Shown here: piece by piece, positions 33,824 through 43,127 of the stretch
Layout: every line of letters starts with the position of its first letter
How positions within the stretch are numbered: position 1 is the stretch's first letter
NCBI GenBank assembly: GCA_026461075.1
Contig: JAPJNH010000108.1
Location: 1 to 49,045, forward strand
Length of the DNA stretch: 49,045 nucleotides
Source of the DNA: Chitinophagales bacterium
GTDB taxonomy: Bacteria; Bacteroidota; Bacteroidia; Chitinophagales; CAIODY01
Direction: 5' to 3'
Notes under the pieces: generated by a model
Seen by the model: the letters and a program-made list of their open reading frames with translations, nothing else
Told to the model about the DNA's origin: nothing
Databases searched by the model: none
Made by a program: the position numbers and the translations under genes

Positions 33824-34609
33824 TTACCAGTTAATTTTCTCTTTGTTTAAAAAAGATGCGATTCCTTTTTTGCAATCTTCACCTGCTCTTGCCTTTGCAT
33901 TCGATGCTGCAGCGTAGTTAAAGGCCTCATCTAAAGACATATCACCTACCGCAGCAAGCATTTGTTTCGTTAATTTTAAAGATTCTCCAGAACAAGTATT
34001 TAATAGTTGATCGATAAAAGCCTTTGTTTCGAAAGCTATTGTCTCAGAAGGATAAATATTATTGATTAAATGTAATTGTTGTGCTCTTTCTGCTCCAATG
34101 ATATTTCCCGTAAGTAGTAATTCTCGTGCAGCACCCTCGCCAATTCTCTTTACCAAAAAGATCATCACAATGGCAGGGATGAATCCGATTTTTACTTCTG
34201 TAAAGCCAAATTTGGCCTCTGGTACAGAAAATGCAAAATCGCACACACTTGCAAGACCACAGCCACCCGCTAGTGCTGGTCCTTCTATCTGTGCCACGAC
34301 TACTTTAGGGTGGCGGTAAATTTTATCGAACAAATTTTTTAAATGCGTTGAATCAGCTAAATTCTCTTCGTAGGTGTTTTTTTGCAATTGTTGCAAGTAA
34401 GCTAAATCTGCTCCGGCACAAAATGCATCTCCATTTGCATCTAAGAGAATCACTTTCACCTTATCGTCTTCACCAGCCTTATCAAAAGCATCTTGTAATT
34501 CAGTAACTACGTCCGGATGTAATGCATTACGTTTCTCTGGTCTGTTTAAAGTAATGCGTGCAATGCGCTCCTCGATTTGGTACTGAATATAATTATAGTT
34601 GTTTTGCAT
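33824..34609 (-). CDS. Enoyl-CoA hydratase/isomerase family protein
   Basis: A 261-residue crotonase-fold protein from ATG 34609. Visible marks are ITLNRPEKRNALHPDVV, FCAGADLAYL (first oxyanion-hole strand) and EGPALAGGCGLASVCDFAF (second oxyanion-hole glycine), then FGFTEVKIGFIPAIV. The Glu of FTEVKIGFIP matches one hydratase catalytic position; the other candidate position reads G, as in methylglutaconyl-CoA hydratase and related enzymes, so the exact reaction is open. The frame extends eight codons to a TTG at 34633, which is less likely. The start overlaps the end of the DUF5684-like gene by 17 bases. Confidence 0.87.
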   Translation of the reverse strand: MQNNYNYIQYQIEERIARITLNRPEKRNALHPDVVTELQDAFDKAGEDDKVKVILLDANGDAFCAGADLAYLQQLQKNTYEENLADSTHLKNLFDKIYRHPKVVVAQIEGPALAGGCGLASVCDFAFSVPEAKFGFTEVKIGFIPAIVMIFLVKRIGEGAARELLLTGNIIGAERAQQLHLINNIYPSETIAFETKAFIDQLLNTCSGESLKLTKQMLAAVGDMSLDEAFNYAAASNAKARAGEDCKKGIASFLNKEKINW

Positions 34610-35039
34610 TATCCGAGTTGTTAGTGTTGTCAACAGATTCTAAATTACTATGAAAGGCTAATATAGGTAAGAAAATAATGAAGAAGAGTGAACCTACAGC
34701 TGAAAATAAAAAGCCTTTATTGTAGGCTCTAAAAAATCTAAAAATCAATACCATGGCAAATACAAAATTTATATACGGAACAAATAGCAGTAAAATACTT
34801 ATTGCTGGTAAGCCTCCAATTTGAGCCATTACGGAGTAGTTTAGAAAAGGAATCAATGCGGTCCATCCCGGAACTCCTTTTAATTTAAAGAGTTTATAAA
34901 GACTGGCAAAAAACAACAATAATACGGCTGCGAAAACTAATGCAAGACTCCAACCATAAGGCGTGTTCCAATCAACATGCTTAAGATAGGTCATTAACTC
35001 CTCTTGCTGATCAATATCTTCCAAATTCATCCCTTTCAT
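34593..35039 (-). CDS. Small membrane protein, DUF5684-like
   Basis: A 148-residue protein with about four hydrophobic segments: about 30-50 (SLALVFAAVLLLFFASLY), 60-75, 77-100 and 105-128. Between the first two is KLKGVPGWTALIPFLNY, like the signature of DUF5684 and the N-terminal membrane region near signal peptidase I in Bacteroidota. There is no catalytic Ser/Lys dyad, so it is not itself a peptidase. The C-terminus is short and polar. It sits between the type-B T9SS gene and the enoyl-CoA hydratase gene with short or negative gaps, so it is probably co-transcribed. Function unknown. Confidence 0.65.
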   Translation of the reverse strand: MKGMNLEDIDQQEELMTYLKHVDWNTPYGWSLALVFAAVLLLFFASLYKLFKLKGVPGWTALIPFLNYSVMAQIGGLPAISILLLFVPYINFVFAMVLIFRFFRAYNKGFLFSAVGSLFFIIFLPILAFHSNLESVDNTNNSDNAKQL

Positions 35040-35048
35040 ATGCTTAAA

Positions 35049-37970
35049 TTATCGTTGAAGGATTAAGTATCCTTTTGTTTGGCCGCCTTCGGTATTTTCT
35101 GCACTATTAATGATGTAGAAATAAGTGCCGTCAGGTAAATCCGCTCCGTTATATCTTCCATCCCATTTAGTGTCGTAGTGCTCTGTTCTATAAACGACAT
35201 TTCCCCATCTATTGTAAATGATTAATGCGCAATCGGGAATGCAATTCCCCGGATTAATAAGTTCTAAATAATCATTTTTGCCATCATTGTTTGGTGAAAA
35301 ACCTTCAGGTATTTCACAATGACAGGACGGACAGTTGTAGTCAATATAAATACTTGCAGTATCACTAATACCATTTTGTGTGAGTACGTATTGAATGGAA
35401 TCTTTAAATGTTTTACTATCTGCGCTAAATAGAATATCAAGGCCATTCACCTCGAAGTGGCCATAATTACTTTGGTCAAGTAAAGTTATCGTAGGAGATG
35501 AATTAGTGGAGTAATGGTCATTGAGTGTGAAATGAAGGATGCTATCTGAACAGCCTAAATTTCCTGAATGTGTATTAAAGGTGTCATTGATTGCATCTAA
35601 AGCCACTCGGATTAAAATTAACGCAGTGTCCTCATAAACCCTTAAATCTAAGGTGTCGCGCAAAATATAGATTGCGGTGTCGTAGCCTACAAAATCAAGC
35701 TTGGGTGAATAGGAGAATTCAATCTTATTGATGGTAGAGGCGATGTAGCCAATTCCATTTTTACAAGGCATTTGTAAAGAGAAGCTGCTATGGTCGTATT
35801 TATTAATCGAACTAGTATCGTTCAATTCAATTTGAATTGTTTTACTAGTATTAGCCGTAGTAAATAAGTGATTGTAATTAGCTTGTAGAAAAACACTGTC
35901 TGTACAAACAATAAAGGAAACACTATCTGTCGCAGTACATGCTCCATTATCAATTTGTAAAACGAAATTTTGTGTGCTTAATTGTGTTAGGCTTGGATTT
36001 AATATGCTGTCATTATTCAAGGCGCTGGATGGAAACCAAGTAGGATTCCCCGTTCCAAAACCTAAAAGTTGATGTGCATAATAACCTCGTGCAGGACAAT
36101 AAAATATATCCTGCCCCGCATTCGCAATTGGTTTGTTTTTTACAATAACAGCAACGGCTGTATCATAGGAACAACCTTGCGGTGAGGTGTATTGATAACG
36201 AATTAAGTAAGGTTTCCCAACCTGTATAGCCGTATCATTCGGGTCGAATAAGTTATTATTAAGCGGGATAAGGTTGCCATTAATAATTAATGAGAATTGC
36301 CCGCCGGCAGGTAGTGCATTTAATAGGATCGGTACCTCTCCTTTACAAAACATTTTCTTAAAAGGTAATTGAAAGTTGGGTAAAGGGAATATGGTGACTT
36401 TGATTGAATCTGTTGCGGAGCCGCACTTAGCGTTACCCGCATCCAAAACAGTTAAATTATATTGTGTTGTATTGCTTGGTTGTGCAACAGGGTGTGCAAA
36501 GCTAGGATTGTTAAGTGTTTGACTCGGCTGCCATTGATAAATGAAATTTCCAGTCCCTCCAGAGGCGACTTGCAATTGAGCGCCAAGAATAATACTATTG
36601 CCTAAACAGATACTTTGATTCAAGCCCGCATACGCTTTTATTGAGTCGAAAACATCCACCAAAAGGCTATCCTTATTTTTACAACCATTGGTGCCTAAAA
36701 CTTCTAAAGTATACCAGGTGTCGCTACTTGGGTAAACATAAGTTGAAGAGGTGTATATATTAGAAATTGCAATATTGGGGGTCCATGAATAATGATACCC
36801 AGAAATCGAACTACCTCCAACTGATATGCTATCACGGAAACACGCCTTGTATAGATGCTTTCCTTGTAAATCAACTACGGGTAAAGGCCTTACCGTAACT
36901 TGCATGGTGTTAGAGTCGCTACAACCATAAGCACTCACCTTTAGTTTATAGCTTGTGGTATTAGTAGGGAAGGCAAGAGGCTGTGCAAGCTTAGAATTAT
37001 TTAAACTAGTACTTGGAGACCAAAGATAGTTCCATCCAGATTTTTGAGCGGAACCAATTATTATGGAGTCGCCGTAACAAATACTTACATTACTGCCCGG
37101 ATTAGCGATTAAACTATTTACTACGTTAACCGTTACTTGCGCATTCCCAGTGCAGTAGTTTGTGTCAGTAACAAATAAGGTATATATGGTATTGGCAATT
37201 GGATTGGCTATAGGCTGTGCAATACTACTGTCGTTTAAGCCGTTTCCAGGAAACCATAAATAATTTAAGTTAGGTTGAGATACGGAACCTAAAGTAACTG
37301 CATTTCCATTACATACGGTCGCGTTATTACCTGCATTGACAATCGGAGGCGCTACTGTCTTTACTAGTACACTGTCTCGCGTTAGACAAGCTCCCTTGTT
37401 GACGGAAATATAGTAATAAGCGCTCTGCGCAGGTGCTACCAGTATGATTCTTGAATTGCCAATATAAGCGCCACTAGCATCTGTCCAGCTAATGCTTGCA
37501 CTTGTTGTATCGGACGTTCCAATTAAGACACCACTCGTATTCGTACAATATTTTTTGCTTGCACCCGCGTCTGCAATGGACCCTCTTACTTCAACTTGTA
37601 AGGTATCTGTATAGGCTACATTGAAAATGTCGTAAACACTTAAAGTGATGATTTTTATTCCCGGAGTGGAGAAAACTGCCGAAGCTTGTGTTTGATTGAG
37701 TATGGTGGATGTTTGCGCTCCAGGTGAAAAAGTCCACATCCTCGAAGTGGGCTGAAACGGGTCATGTATGCATGTGTCCTGAACTTTTAAGGTATCCCCT
37801 AAACAAATCGAAGCTCTATTATAACTAAAAGTATGTGGATGTCCGCCACCGCTAGGCTTTGATTGAACCACAGTTGAGTCAATGCAAAAAACTAAGCCTA
37901 GTAAGAAGGTGAAAAGTATATGTTTATTAAGGACGGACAATGCAGTTGATTTGAATTGCAATTTAATCAA
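35049..37970 (-). CDS. Secreted Ig/PKD-like protein with T9SS type-B sorting domain
   Basis: A 973-residue protein. A signal segment is at about 16-37 (HILFTFLLGLVFCI). A PKD-like domain follows (CLGDTLKVQDTC ... GIKIITLSVYD). Then come five or so Ig-like repeats with NAG-type starts, IC.G and YLWSP marks. A different beta-rich region lies at about 690-880. The end is a gliding-motility-associated type-B sorting domain: EGFSPNNDGKNDYLEL, IYNRWGNVVY, WDGRYNGADLPDGTYFYII and a final GYLILQR. There is no ATG in the first 40 codons; the start given is a TTG placed directly after the pdxJ stop (TAA TTG). Downstream TTG codons (37961, 37940) are alternatives. It is probably a surface protein; ligand unknown. 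Confidence 0.87.
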   Translation of the reverse strand: MIKLQFKSTALSVLNKHILFTFLLGLVFCIDSTVVQSKPSGGGHPHTFSYNRASICLGDTLKVQDTCIHDPFQPTSRMWTFSPGAQTSTILNQTQASAVFSTPGIKIITLSVYDIFNVAYTDTLQVEVRGSIADAGASKKYCTNTSGVLIGTSDTTSASISWTDASGAYIGNSRIILVAPAQSAYYYISVNKGACLTRDSVLVKTVAPPIVNAGNNATVCNGNAVTLGSVSQPNLNYLWFPGNGLNDSSIAQPIANPIANTIYTLFVTDTNYCTGNAQVTVNVVNSLIANPGSNVSICYGDSIIIGSAQKSGWNYLWSPSTSLNNSKLAQPLAFPTNTTSYKLKVSAYGCSDSNTMQVTVRPLPVVDLQGKHLYKACFRDSISVGGSSISGYHYSWTPNIAISNIYTSSTYVYPSSDTWYTLEVLGTNGCKNKDSLLVDVFDSIKAYAGLNQSICLGNSIILGAQLQVASGGTGNFIYQWQPSQTLNNPSFAHPVAQPSNTTQYNLTVLDAGNAKCGSATDSIKVTIFPLPNFQLPFKKMFCKGEVPILLNALPAGGQFSLIINGNLIPLNNNLFDPNDTAIQVGKPYLIRYQYTSPQGCSYDTAVAVIVKNKPIANAGQDIFYCPARGYYAHQLLGFGTGNPTWFPSSALNNDSILNPSLTQLSTQNFVLQIDNGACTATDSVSFIVCTDSVFLQANYNHLFTTANTSKTIQIELNDTSSINKYDHSSFSLQMPCKNGIGYIASTINKIEFSYSPKLDFVGYDTAIYILRDTLDLRVYEDTALILIRVALDAINDTFNTHSGNLGCSDSILHFTLNDHYSTNSSPTITLLDQSNYGHFEVNGLDILFSADSKTFKDSIQYVLTQNGISDTASIYIDYNCPSCHCEIPEGFSPNNDGKNDYLELINPGNCIPDCALIIYNRWGNVVYRTEHYDTKWDGRYNGADLPDGTYFYIINSAENTEGGQTKGYLILQR

Positions 37971-38702
37971 TTATTCGTTCTTTAAACAACGTAAATAAAG
38001 CTGTACCGTGTTTTCCATGCCAAGGTATAATGCATCGCAAATGAGTGCATGTCCAATCGAAACTTCATCTAATCTGCATAGCGCAGTTTTAAAAGCACGA
38101 AGGTTATGTAAATTTAAATCATGACCTGCATTAACCCCTAAGCCGGCCTCGTCTGCAGCTTTGGCAGTCGTTTGATATGGAAGAATTAATTCTTCAAAAG
38201 CTCGGTTGCCAAATTGATGCGCATAATCTCCGGTATATATCTCGATTCTATCAGCCCCAACCTCCGCAGCAGCAATAGCTTGCGATGGATCCGGGTTGAT
38301 AAATAAACTGCTTCGGATTCCTTTTTCCTTTAATCTAGCAATTATATCTATTAAAAATCCGCTTTCCTTTTTTACGTCCCATCCCGTGTTTGAGGTAAGA
38401 ACCCCCGGCGGGTCAGGAACTAATGTACATTGATGAGGATTCACTTCTTCTACTAAGGCAAGAAACTTCTCATCCGGATACCCTTCAATATTGAATTCCG
38501 TACGAAGAATGGGTTTAATATCACGAACATCTGAGTAACGAATGTGTCGTTCGTCAGGCCTCGGATGAACAGTAATTCCTTCAGCTCCAAATCTTTCGAT
38601 GTCCTGAACCATTTGCAATAAATTCGGAAGATTACCCCCTCTTGAATTACGTAGAGTGGCAATCTTATTCACATTAACAGAAAGGCGCGTAACTAATTGC
38701 AT
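37971..38702 (-). CDS. pdxJ: Pyridoxine 5'-phosphate synthase
   Basis: A 243-residue TIM-barrel enzyme joining 1-deoxyxylulose 5-phosphate and 3-amino-2-oxopropyl phosphate to pyridoxine 5'-phosphate. Family marks are RLSVNVNKIATLRNSRGG, GITVHPRPDERHIRYSDV, FNIEGYP, CTLVPDPPGVLTSNTGW, GADRIEIYTGDYA and NAGHDLNLHNL. The phosphate-binding EVSIGHALI closes the barrel. The frame extends five codons upstream, but that stretch contains the -7 element TACCTTTG, so ATG 38702 is the start. A type-B T9SS gene begins directly after its stop. Confidence 0.95.
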   Translation of the reverse strand: MQLVTRLSVNVNKIATLRNSRGGNLPNLLQMVQDIERFGAEGITVHPRPDERHIRYSDVRDIKPILRTEFNIEGYPDEKFLALVEEVNPHQCTLVPDPPGVLTSNTGWDVKKESGFLIDIIARLKEKGIRSSLFINPDPSQAIAAAEVGADRIEIYTGDYAHQFGNRAFEELILPYQTTAKAADEAGLGVNAGHDLNLHNLRAFKTALCRLDEVSIGHALICDALYLGMENTVQLYLRCLKNE

Positions 38703-38706
38703 GTGA

Positions 38707-38714
38707 CAAAGGTA
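38707..38714 (-). promoter_or_regulatory. pdxJ -7 promoter element TACCTTTG
   Basis: An exact TAnnTTTG match on the minus strand, four bases before the pdxJ ATG, the same sequence and spacing as at pyrC. Confidence 0.75.
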
Positions 38715-38808
38715 CAATTCCGGACATAAATTGGTAATAGGAGAAAGCTTTTCTTTTACTCTAATTTCAGCGATACTTTCCGTTTATTTGCATAGTTTAA
38801 CTATTGGA

Positions 38809-40890
38809 ATGAAGAAGATTATAATTCTATTGTCGGCAGCCTTGCTATGTTCTCAAGCAAACGCTCAATCCTCATTTAGTCGTCAGGTAACTGATCCAGG
38901 TAATTTGACCTTATCATTTACCAACGCTGGTACGATAGGAGACCCCTCTATGGCAACAAGTTCGAATAGACCTTCCATGCAATATCCAAAGGGTTCCGGC
39001 ATTGAACATTTATTTGAAGGGGGCTTATGGATAGGCGCTAAAGTTGCTGGCCAAACTGCTGTTTCTACAGCTTCGATAGATGCGGCAAGCGGCTATACTA
39101 CGGGTGCTGCGGGCTTTGAATTTACTGCCCCGCTCGGCAATTCAATTAATCAGCGTTCCTCTCTTACAAGTAACAACTACTATTCTAGCTCTGCCATTTC
39201 ACATCAAGATTTGTTAATCGATTTTACCGATAAATACACGGTCGTTCCTGGTACCACTACGCCTATATCCTCCCATAATGTTCCACTCGGAGCAGATGTT
39301 CATTTAGAAACCTATGCTTGGAATTATGGATACGCCGACTACTTCGTGATTTGCAACTATAAAATCACGAATCATTCCACTACGGCGTGGGATTCTGCCT
39401 ATATCGGACTTTGGACCGATTTGATTGTTCGTAATGTGAATGTTACCTCAGCTTCAGGAACCTCCTTTTTTAATAAAGGAGCTAGTGGCTGGTTAGACAC
39501 TGCAAAGGCAATCTACGCTTACGATTATAATGGCGACCCTGGCTATACCAATTCCTATGGAGCCATGTTGTTTTTAGGCGCCGAATATCGCAATCTATTT
39601 TTCCATCCTGATAACGCAAGTGCAATCACGGCAGCCGGTTATCCGAATCCGTTGGTGAATGCAAATTTCTGGCGCTATAAGGATTTGGGCCCTGCTCCTC
39701 CTTATATCAGCGGATTCCCAGATGACGATGTGAAAAGATATTCTCGTATGAAAACGGGTGTAAATTCTCCGGGAAGCAATATCTTCTTGAATACAGCAGA
39801 CAATCGTACACAACTCCTAACAGTCGGGCCATTTGTACAAATCGCTCCGAATGAAACGGTTTATTTTACCGTCGCTTTCTTGTGTGCCAAGCAAACAGGA
39901 CCGTCCTTGCCGCATACGAATGATGATTATAGTACCCGTGCTAATTTAATGTCGAATATTGAGTGGGCGAAAAGAACGTACCGTGGCGAAGACGTAAATA
40001 ACAACGGAATTTTAGATGCAGGCGAAGATTTGGATGCGGACAATATTTTAGATCGTTATATTCTTCCTTCTCCGCCACATGATCCGCATGTAAAAATCGT
40101 CCCAGGCGATGGGAAAATTGATATCTATTGGGACAATATAGCAGAAGCCTCCATTGATCCTATTTCCAAAAAGAAAGATTTTGAAGGCTATAAATTGTAT
40201 CGTTCAAATGTCAATAAAGGTAATGATGGAAACGATGCGACAATTGCCTATAACCAAATCGGACAATGGGATCAAATCGGGGATAGCGTAGGCTATAACA
40301 ATGGTTTTAGCGCAATTAAAATCGCTCCCAAAACGTTTGACGGCGACTCAATCACCTATACCTATCACTATGAAATGTCCGGTTTATTAAGTGGTTGGCG
40401 CTATGAAGTTGTCCTTACCGCTTTTGATGAAGGGGATAAAAATCAAGGCCTTGATCCGTTAGAATCGTCTTTTATTACCAATACATTCAATGTATTTCCT
40501 GGAACGGCTGCCATAAGTGATGATACTACGGCCATTGGAGTATACCCTAATCCATTTGTCGTGGAAGCTGCTTGGGATGGAGGTACCGCTACCTCACATA
40601 AAATTTATTTCAACCACCTGCCTGCCAATTGCTTGATTACCATTTATACCCAAAGTGGGGATGTAGTGACTAGCTTTAATCATGAAACGGAGGCCTCTGC
40701 CAATTCTACTATCGATTGGTATAAGCTGAATGGTGGAAACCCTGAAACACGTGTTTTGGCAAGCGGGGAACATGCGTACGACCTGCTCTCAGCTACACGT
40801 CAGACCATTTCTTCTGGACTTTACTATTTTTCTGTGAAAGATCTTTCCACAGGATTCGTAAAACGTGGACAATTCGTCGTTGTCAGATAG
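38809..40890 (+). CDS. Secreted T9SS cargo with calcium-loop-like motif
   Basis: A 693-residue protein from ATG 38809, chosen because a proper signal peptide (MKKIIILLSAALLCSQANAQ) begins there; the upstream 26-codon extension is unlike a leader. The N-terminal two thirds are aromatic, beta-rich and not recognised. Near nucleotides 39990-40060, DVNNNGILDAGEDLDADN looks like a dockerin or EF-hand-type calcium loop. A fibronectin-III-like region follows (about 460-590). The last part has YPNPFVVEAAW and ends with SGLYYFSVKDLSTG and GQFVVVR, a long variant of the T9SS sorting domain. It is divergent from pdxJ and ends 49 bases before ilvE. Confidence 0.8.
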   Translation: MKKIIILLSAALLCSQANAQSSFSRQVTDPGNLTLSFTNAGTIGDPSMATSSNRPSMQYPKGSGIEHLFEGGLWIGAKVAGQTAVSTASIDAASGYTTGAAGFEFTAPLGNSINQRSSLTSNNYYSSSAISHQDLLIDFTDKYTVVPGTTTPISSHNVPLGADVHLETYAWNYGYADYFVICNYKITNHSTTAWDSAYIGLWTDLIVRNVNVTSASGTSFFNKGASGWLDTAKAIYAYDYNGDPGYTNSYGAMLFLGAEYRNLFFHPDNASAITAAGYPNPLVNANFWRYKDLGPAPPYISGFPDDDVKRYSRMKTGVNSPGSNIFLNTADNRTQLLTVGPFVQIAPNETVYFTVAFLCAKQTGPSLPHTNDDYSTRANLMSNIEWAKRTYRGEDVNNNGILDAGEDLDADNILDRYILPSPPHDPHVKIVPGDGKIDIYWDNIAEASIDPISKKKDFEGYKLYRSNVNKGNDGNDATIAYNQIGQWDQIGDSVGYNNGFSAIKIAPKTFDGDSITYTYHYEMSGLLSGWRYEVVLTAFDEGDKNQGLDPLESSFITNTFNVFPGTAAISDDTTAIGVYPNPFVVEAAWDGGTATSHKIYFNHLPANCLITIYTQSGDVVTSFNHETEASANSTIDWYKLNGGNPETRVLASGEHAYDLLSATRQTISSGLYYFSVKDLSTGFVKRGQFVVVR

Positions 40891-40925
40891 CTTTAATTCT
40901 AAAAAATATCGTTTCTTTACGTCCC

Positions 40926-40933
40926 TAATTTTG
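40926..40933 (+). promoter_or_regulatory. ilvE -7 promoter element TAATTTTG
   Basis: An exact TAnnTTTG match six bases before the ATG at 40940. It falls inside the longer open frame and so decides the start. Confidence 0.65.
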
Positions 40934-40939
40934 GCGCTA

Positions 40940-41998
40940 ATGCAATACCCAATCCGAATTGAGAAAGTAGCTCAAAGCCGCGTCTCTCAACAACCTTTAA
41001 CCAACTTAGTGTTTGGTAAATTATTCACTGATCACTTATTTATAGCTGATTTTGCTGACGGGAAGTGGGGTAACTGCCACATCGCTCCTTATGGACCAAT
41101 AGCTACTTCGCCTTCTTTATATACTATGCACTATGGTCAAGGTATTTTTGAAGGGATGAAGGCGGTGCTAAACGCAGAAGGAACACCTATGATGTTCCGT
41201 CCGCTAGATAACCTTCAACGCTTGAACTATGGCGCTCGTCGTATGGCTCTGCCTGAAGTTCCTGAAGAAATCTTCATGAACGGTCTAACGCAACTTTTGC
41301 AATTAGACAAGGCTTGGATTCCTACCGAAGCCGGTTCAGCTTTGTATATTCGCCCATTCCTTTTTGCTACGGATTCTTTGATTGGGATTAAGCCAACTGA
41401 GAAGTTTCGTTTCATGATTATCGCAACGCCAGTTTCGAAATATTATGACAAGCCAGTAAAAATTTTGGTGGCTGATGAATATGTTCGCGCATTCAAAGGC
41501 GGTACTGGTGATGTAAAAGCTATAGGAAACTATGGTGCAACAATGTTGCCAATGATCGAAGCTCGTCAGAAAGGCTACGATCAAGTATTGTGGATGGACG
41601 GCGCAGAATTTAAATATGCACATGAAATCGGAACCATGAACTTCTTCGTTCAAATCGGAGATACGTTTATTACCCCAAATATCGACGGTTGTATCCTTGA
41701 AGGAATCACACGTAAGAGCGTGATTGCGCTATTGCAGGATGGTGGCTACACCGTAGAAGAACGTCCAATTACCATTGATGAAATCGTAGACGCAGCCGAC
41801 AAAGGGATTTTGAATGATGCGTTTGGTACAGGTACTGCGGCGTCATTATCGCATATTGAATTGTTTGGTTACGAAGGACGTGATTTAATGGTGAAGCCAG
41901 TAACTGAAAGAACAATCTCTACTGCTATCAAGAATCGTCTGGATAATATCAAATGTGGTAACGAAGCCGATAAGTTCAATTGGGTAGTTCCTTGTTAA
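40940..41998 (+). CDS. ilvE: Branched-chain amino acid aminotransferase
   Basis: A 352-residue fold-type-IV PLP enzyme of the longer (class II) BCAT type. It interconverts leucine, isoleucine and valine with their 2-oxo acids, using glutamate/2-oxoglutarate. Marks are YGQGIFEGMKAV, RPLDNLQRLNYGARRM, ALYIRPFLFAT, the PLP-lysine segment DVKAIGNYGATM, EIGTMNFFVQIG and the phosphate-binding GTGTAASLS. The open frame reaches back to 40865 inside the previous gene, but the ATG at 40940 directly follows a -7 element and gives the normal length. gcvT begins 18 bases after the stop. Confidence 0.94.
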   Translation: MQYPIRIEKVAQSRVSQQPLTNLVFGKLFTDHLFIADFADGKWGNCHIAPYGPIATSPSLYTMHYGQGIFEGMKAVLNAEGTPMMFRPLDNLQRLNYGARRMALPEVPEEIFMNGLTQLLQLDKAWIPTEAGSALYIRPFLFATDSLIGIKPTEKFRFMIIATPVSKYYDKPVKILVADEYVRAFKGGTGDVKAIGNYGATMLPMIEARQKGYDQVLWMDGAEFKYAHEIGTMNFFVQIGDTFITPNIDGCILEGITRKSVIALLQDGGYTVEERPITIDEIVDAADKGILNDAFGTGTAASLSHIELFGYEGRDLMVKPVTERTISTAIKNRLDNIKCGNEADKFNWVVPC

Positions 41999-42016
41999 TT
42001 TATAAAAAATAGAAAA

Positions 42017-43102
42017 ATGAAAAACACTCCTTTTACAGAAAATCATATCGCTCTTGGCGCTAAAATGGCTGAATTCGCAGGCTTTAACATGCCAATCAGC
42101 TATACTGGTATCAACGAAGAACATCATCAAGTACGTAATAGCGTAGGTGTATTCGATGTAAGCCATATGGGAGAATTTATGTTAAAAGGAGAGGGTGCAT
42201 TAGAACTAATCAATCGTATCACTTCCAATGACGCTTCGAAACTTGCTAGACATCAAGCACAATATTCTTGTTTGCCAAATGCAACAGGCGGTATCGTCGA
42301 TGATTTATTGGTATATCGTGTAGAAGAGGATGTGTACATGCTTGTAGTAAATGCAGGTAATATTGATAAAGATTGGAATTGGATTCAACAACACAATACA
42401 GCCAACGTCGAGATGCATAATATCTCTGACAGAACAGCTCTTCTAGCGGTTCAAGGTCCGAAAGCAACGGCAGCTATGCAGAAGTTGACCAACATGGATT
42501 TGATCAACATGAAGTATTATACCTTTGACAAAGGCGTATTTGCAGGTTGTGAAAATGTGATTGTTTCCGCTACGGGTTATACTGGTGCAGGAGGGGTAGA
42601 AATCTACTTTGATATTAAAGATGCAGCCGCTATTTGGAAAGCTGTTTTTGAAGCAGGCGCTGAATTTGATATTAAACCAATTGGTCTAGGCGCTCGTGAT
42701 ACGCTACGTTTGGAGATGGGCTTCTGTTTATATGGTAACGATATTGATGATACCACGTCTCCGATAGAAGCGGGTCTTGGTTGGATTACTAAATTCACAA
42801 AAGAATTCACCAACAGTGCGAATTTAAAAGCACAAAAAGAAAATGGTACCGCTCGTAAATTGGTTGGTATCAAAATGATTGATCGTGGTATTCCTCGTCA
42901 TGGTTATGAAGTGAAGAATGAAGCCAACGAAACAATCGGTGTAGTTACTTCTGGTACCCAATCTCCTTCACTAGGTTCGGCAATCGGGATGGCCTATGTG
43001 AGCAGTGATTTAGCAAAGGCGGGTTCTGTAATTGGAATCGCTATCCGCGACAAAGTGTTGAAAGCAGAGGTTGTTAAAATTCCTTTTTATACCGTAGGGT
43101 AA
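42017..43102 (+). CDS. gcvT: Glycine cleavage system T protein (aminomethyltransferase)
   Basis: A 361-residue folate-dependent enzyme that transfers the methylene group from the lipoyl H protein to tetrahydrofolate and releases ammonia. Marks are [21 protein letters not shown], the catalytic-Asp region [24 protein letters not shown], the folate-contact [16 protein letters not shown], and the C-terminal [16 protein letters not shown]. Length is normal. It follows ilvE by 18 bases and an AT-rich leader, and may be read with it. The other glycine cleavage genes are not in the window. Confidence 0.94.
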   Translation: MKNTPFTENHIALGAKMAEFAGFNMPISYTGINEEHHQVRNSVGVFDVSHMGEFMLKGEGALELINRITSNDASKLARHQAQYSCLPNATGGIVDDLLVYRVEEDVYMLVVNAGNIDKDWNWIQQHNTANVEMHNISDRTALLAVQGPKATAAMQKLTNMDLINMKYYTFDKGVFAGCENVIVSATGYTGAGGVEIYFDIKDAAAIWKAVFEAGAEFDIKPIGLGARDTLRLEMGFCLYGNDIDDTTSPIEAGLGWITKFTKEFTNSANLKAQKENGTARKLVGIKMIDRGIPRHGYEVKNEANETIGVVTSGTQSPSLGSAIGMAYVSSDLAKAGSVIGIAIRDKVLKAEVVKIPFYTVG

Positions 43103-43113
43103 TTGATTTTTGC

Positions 43114-43121
43114 TTAATTTG
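43114..43121 (+). promoter_or_regulatory. Possible porQ -7 element TTAATTTG
   Basis: One mismatch from TAnnTTTG (the A at position 2), six bases before the porQ ATG, the same spacing as at ilvE. Confidence 0.4.
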
Positions 43122-43127
43122 GAACAA

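Noticed and set aside
34059-34319. Short open frames on both strands inside the enoyl-CoA hydratase gene
   Set aside because: They are out-of-frame shadows of a clear crotonase-family gene.
38731-38808. A 26-codon N-terminal extension of the T9SS cargo at 38809
   Set aside because: The extension is not a plausible leader, while the internal ATG at 38809 begins a textbook signal peptide.
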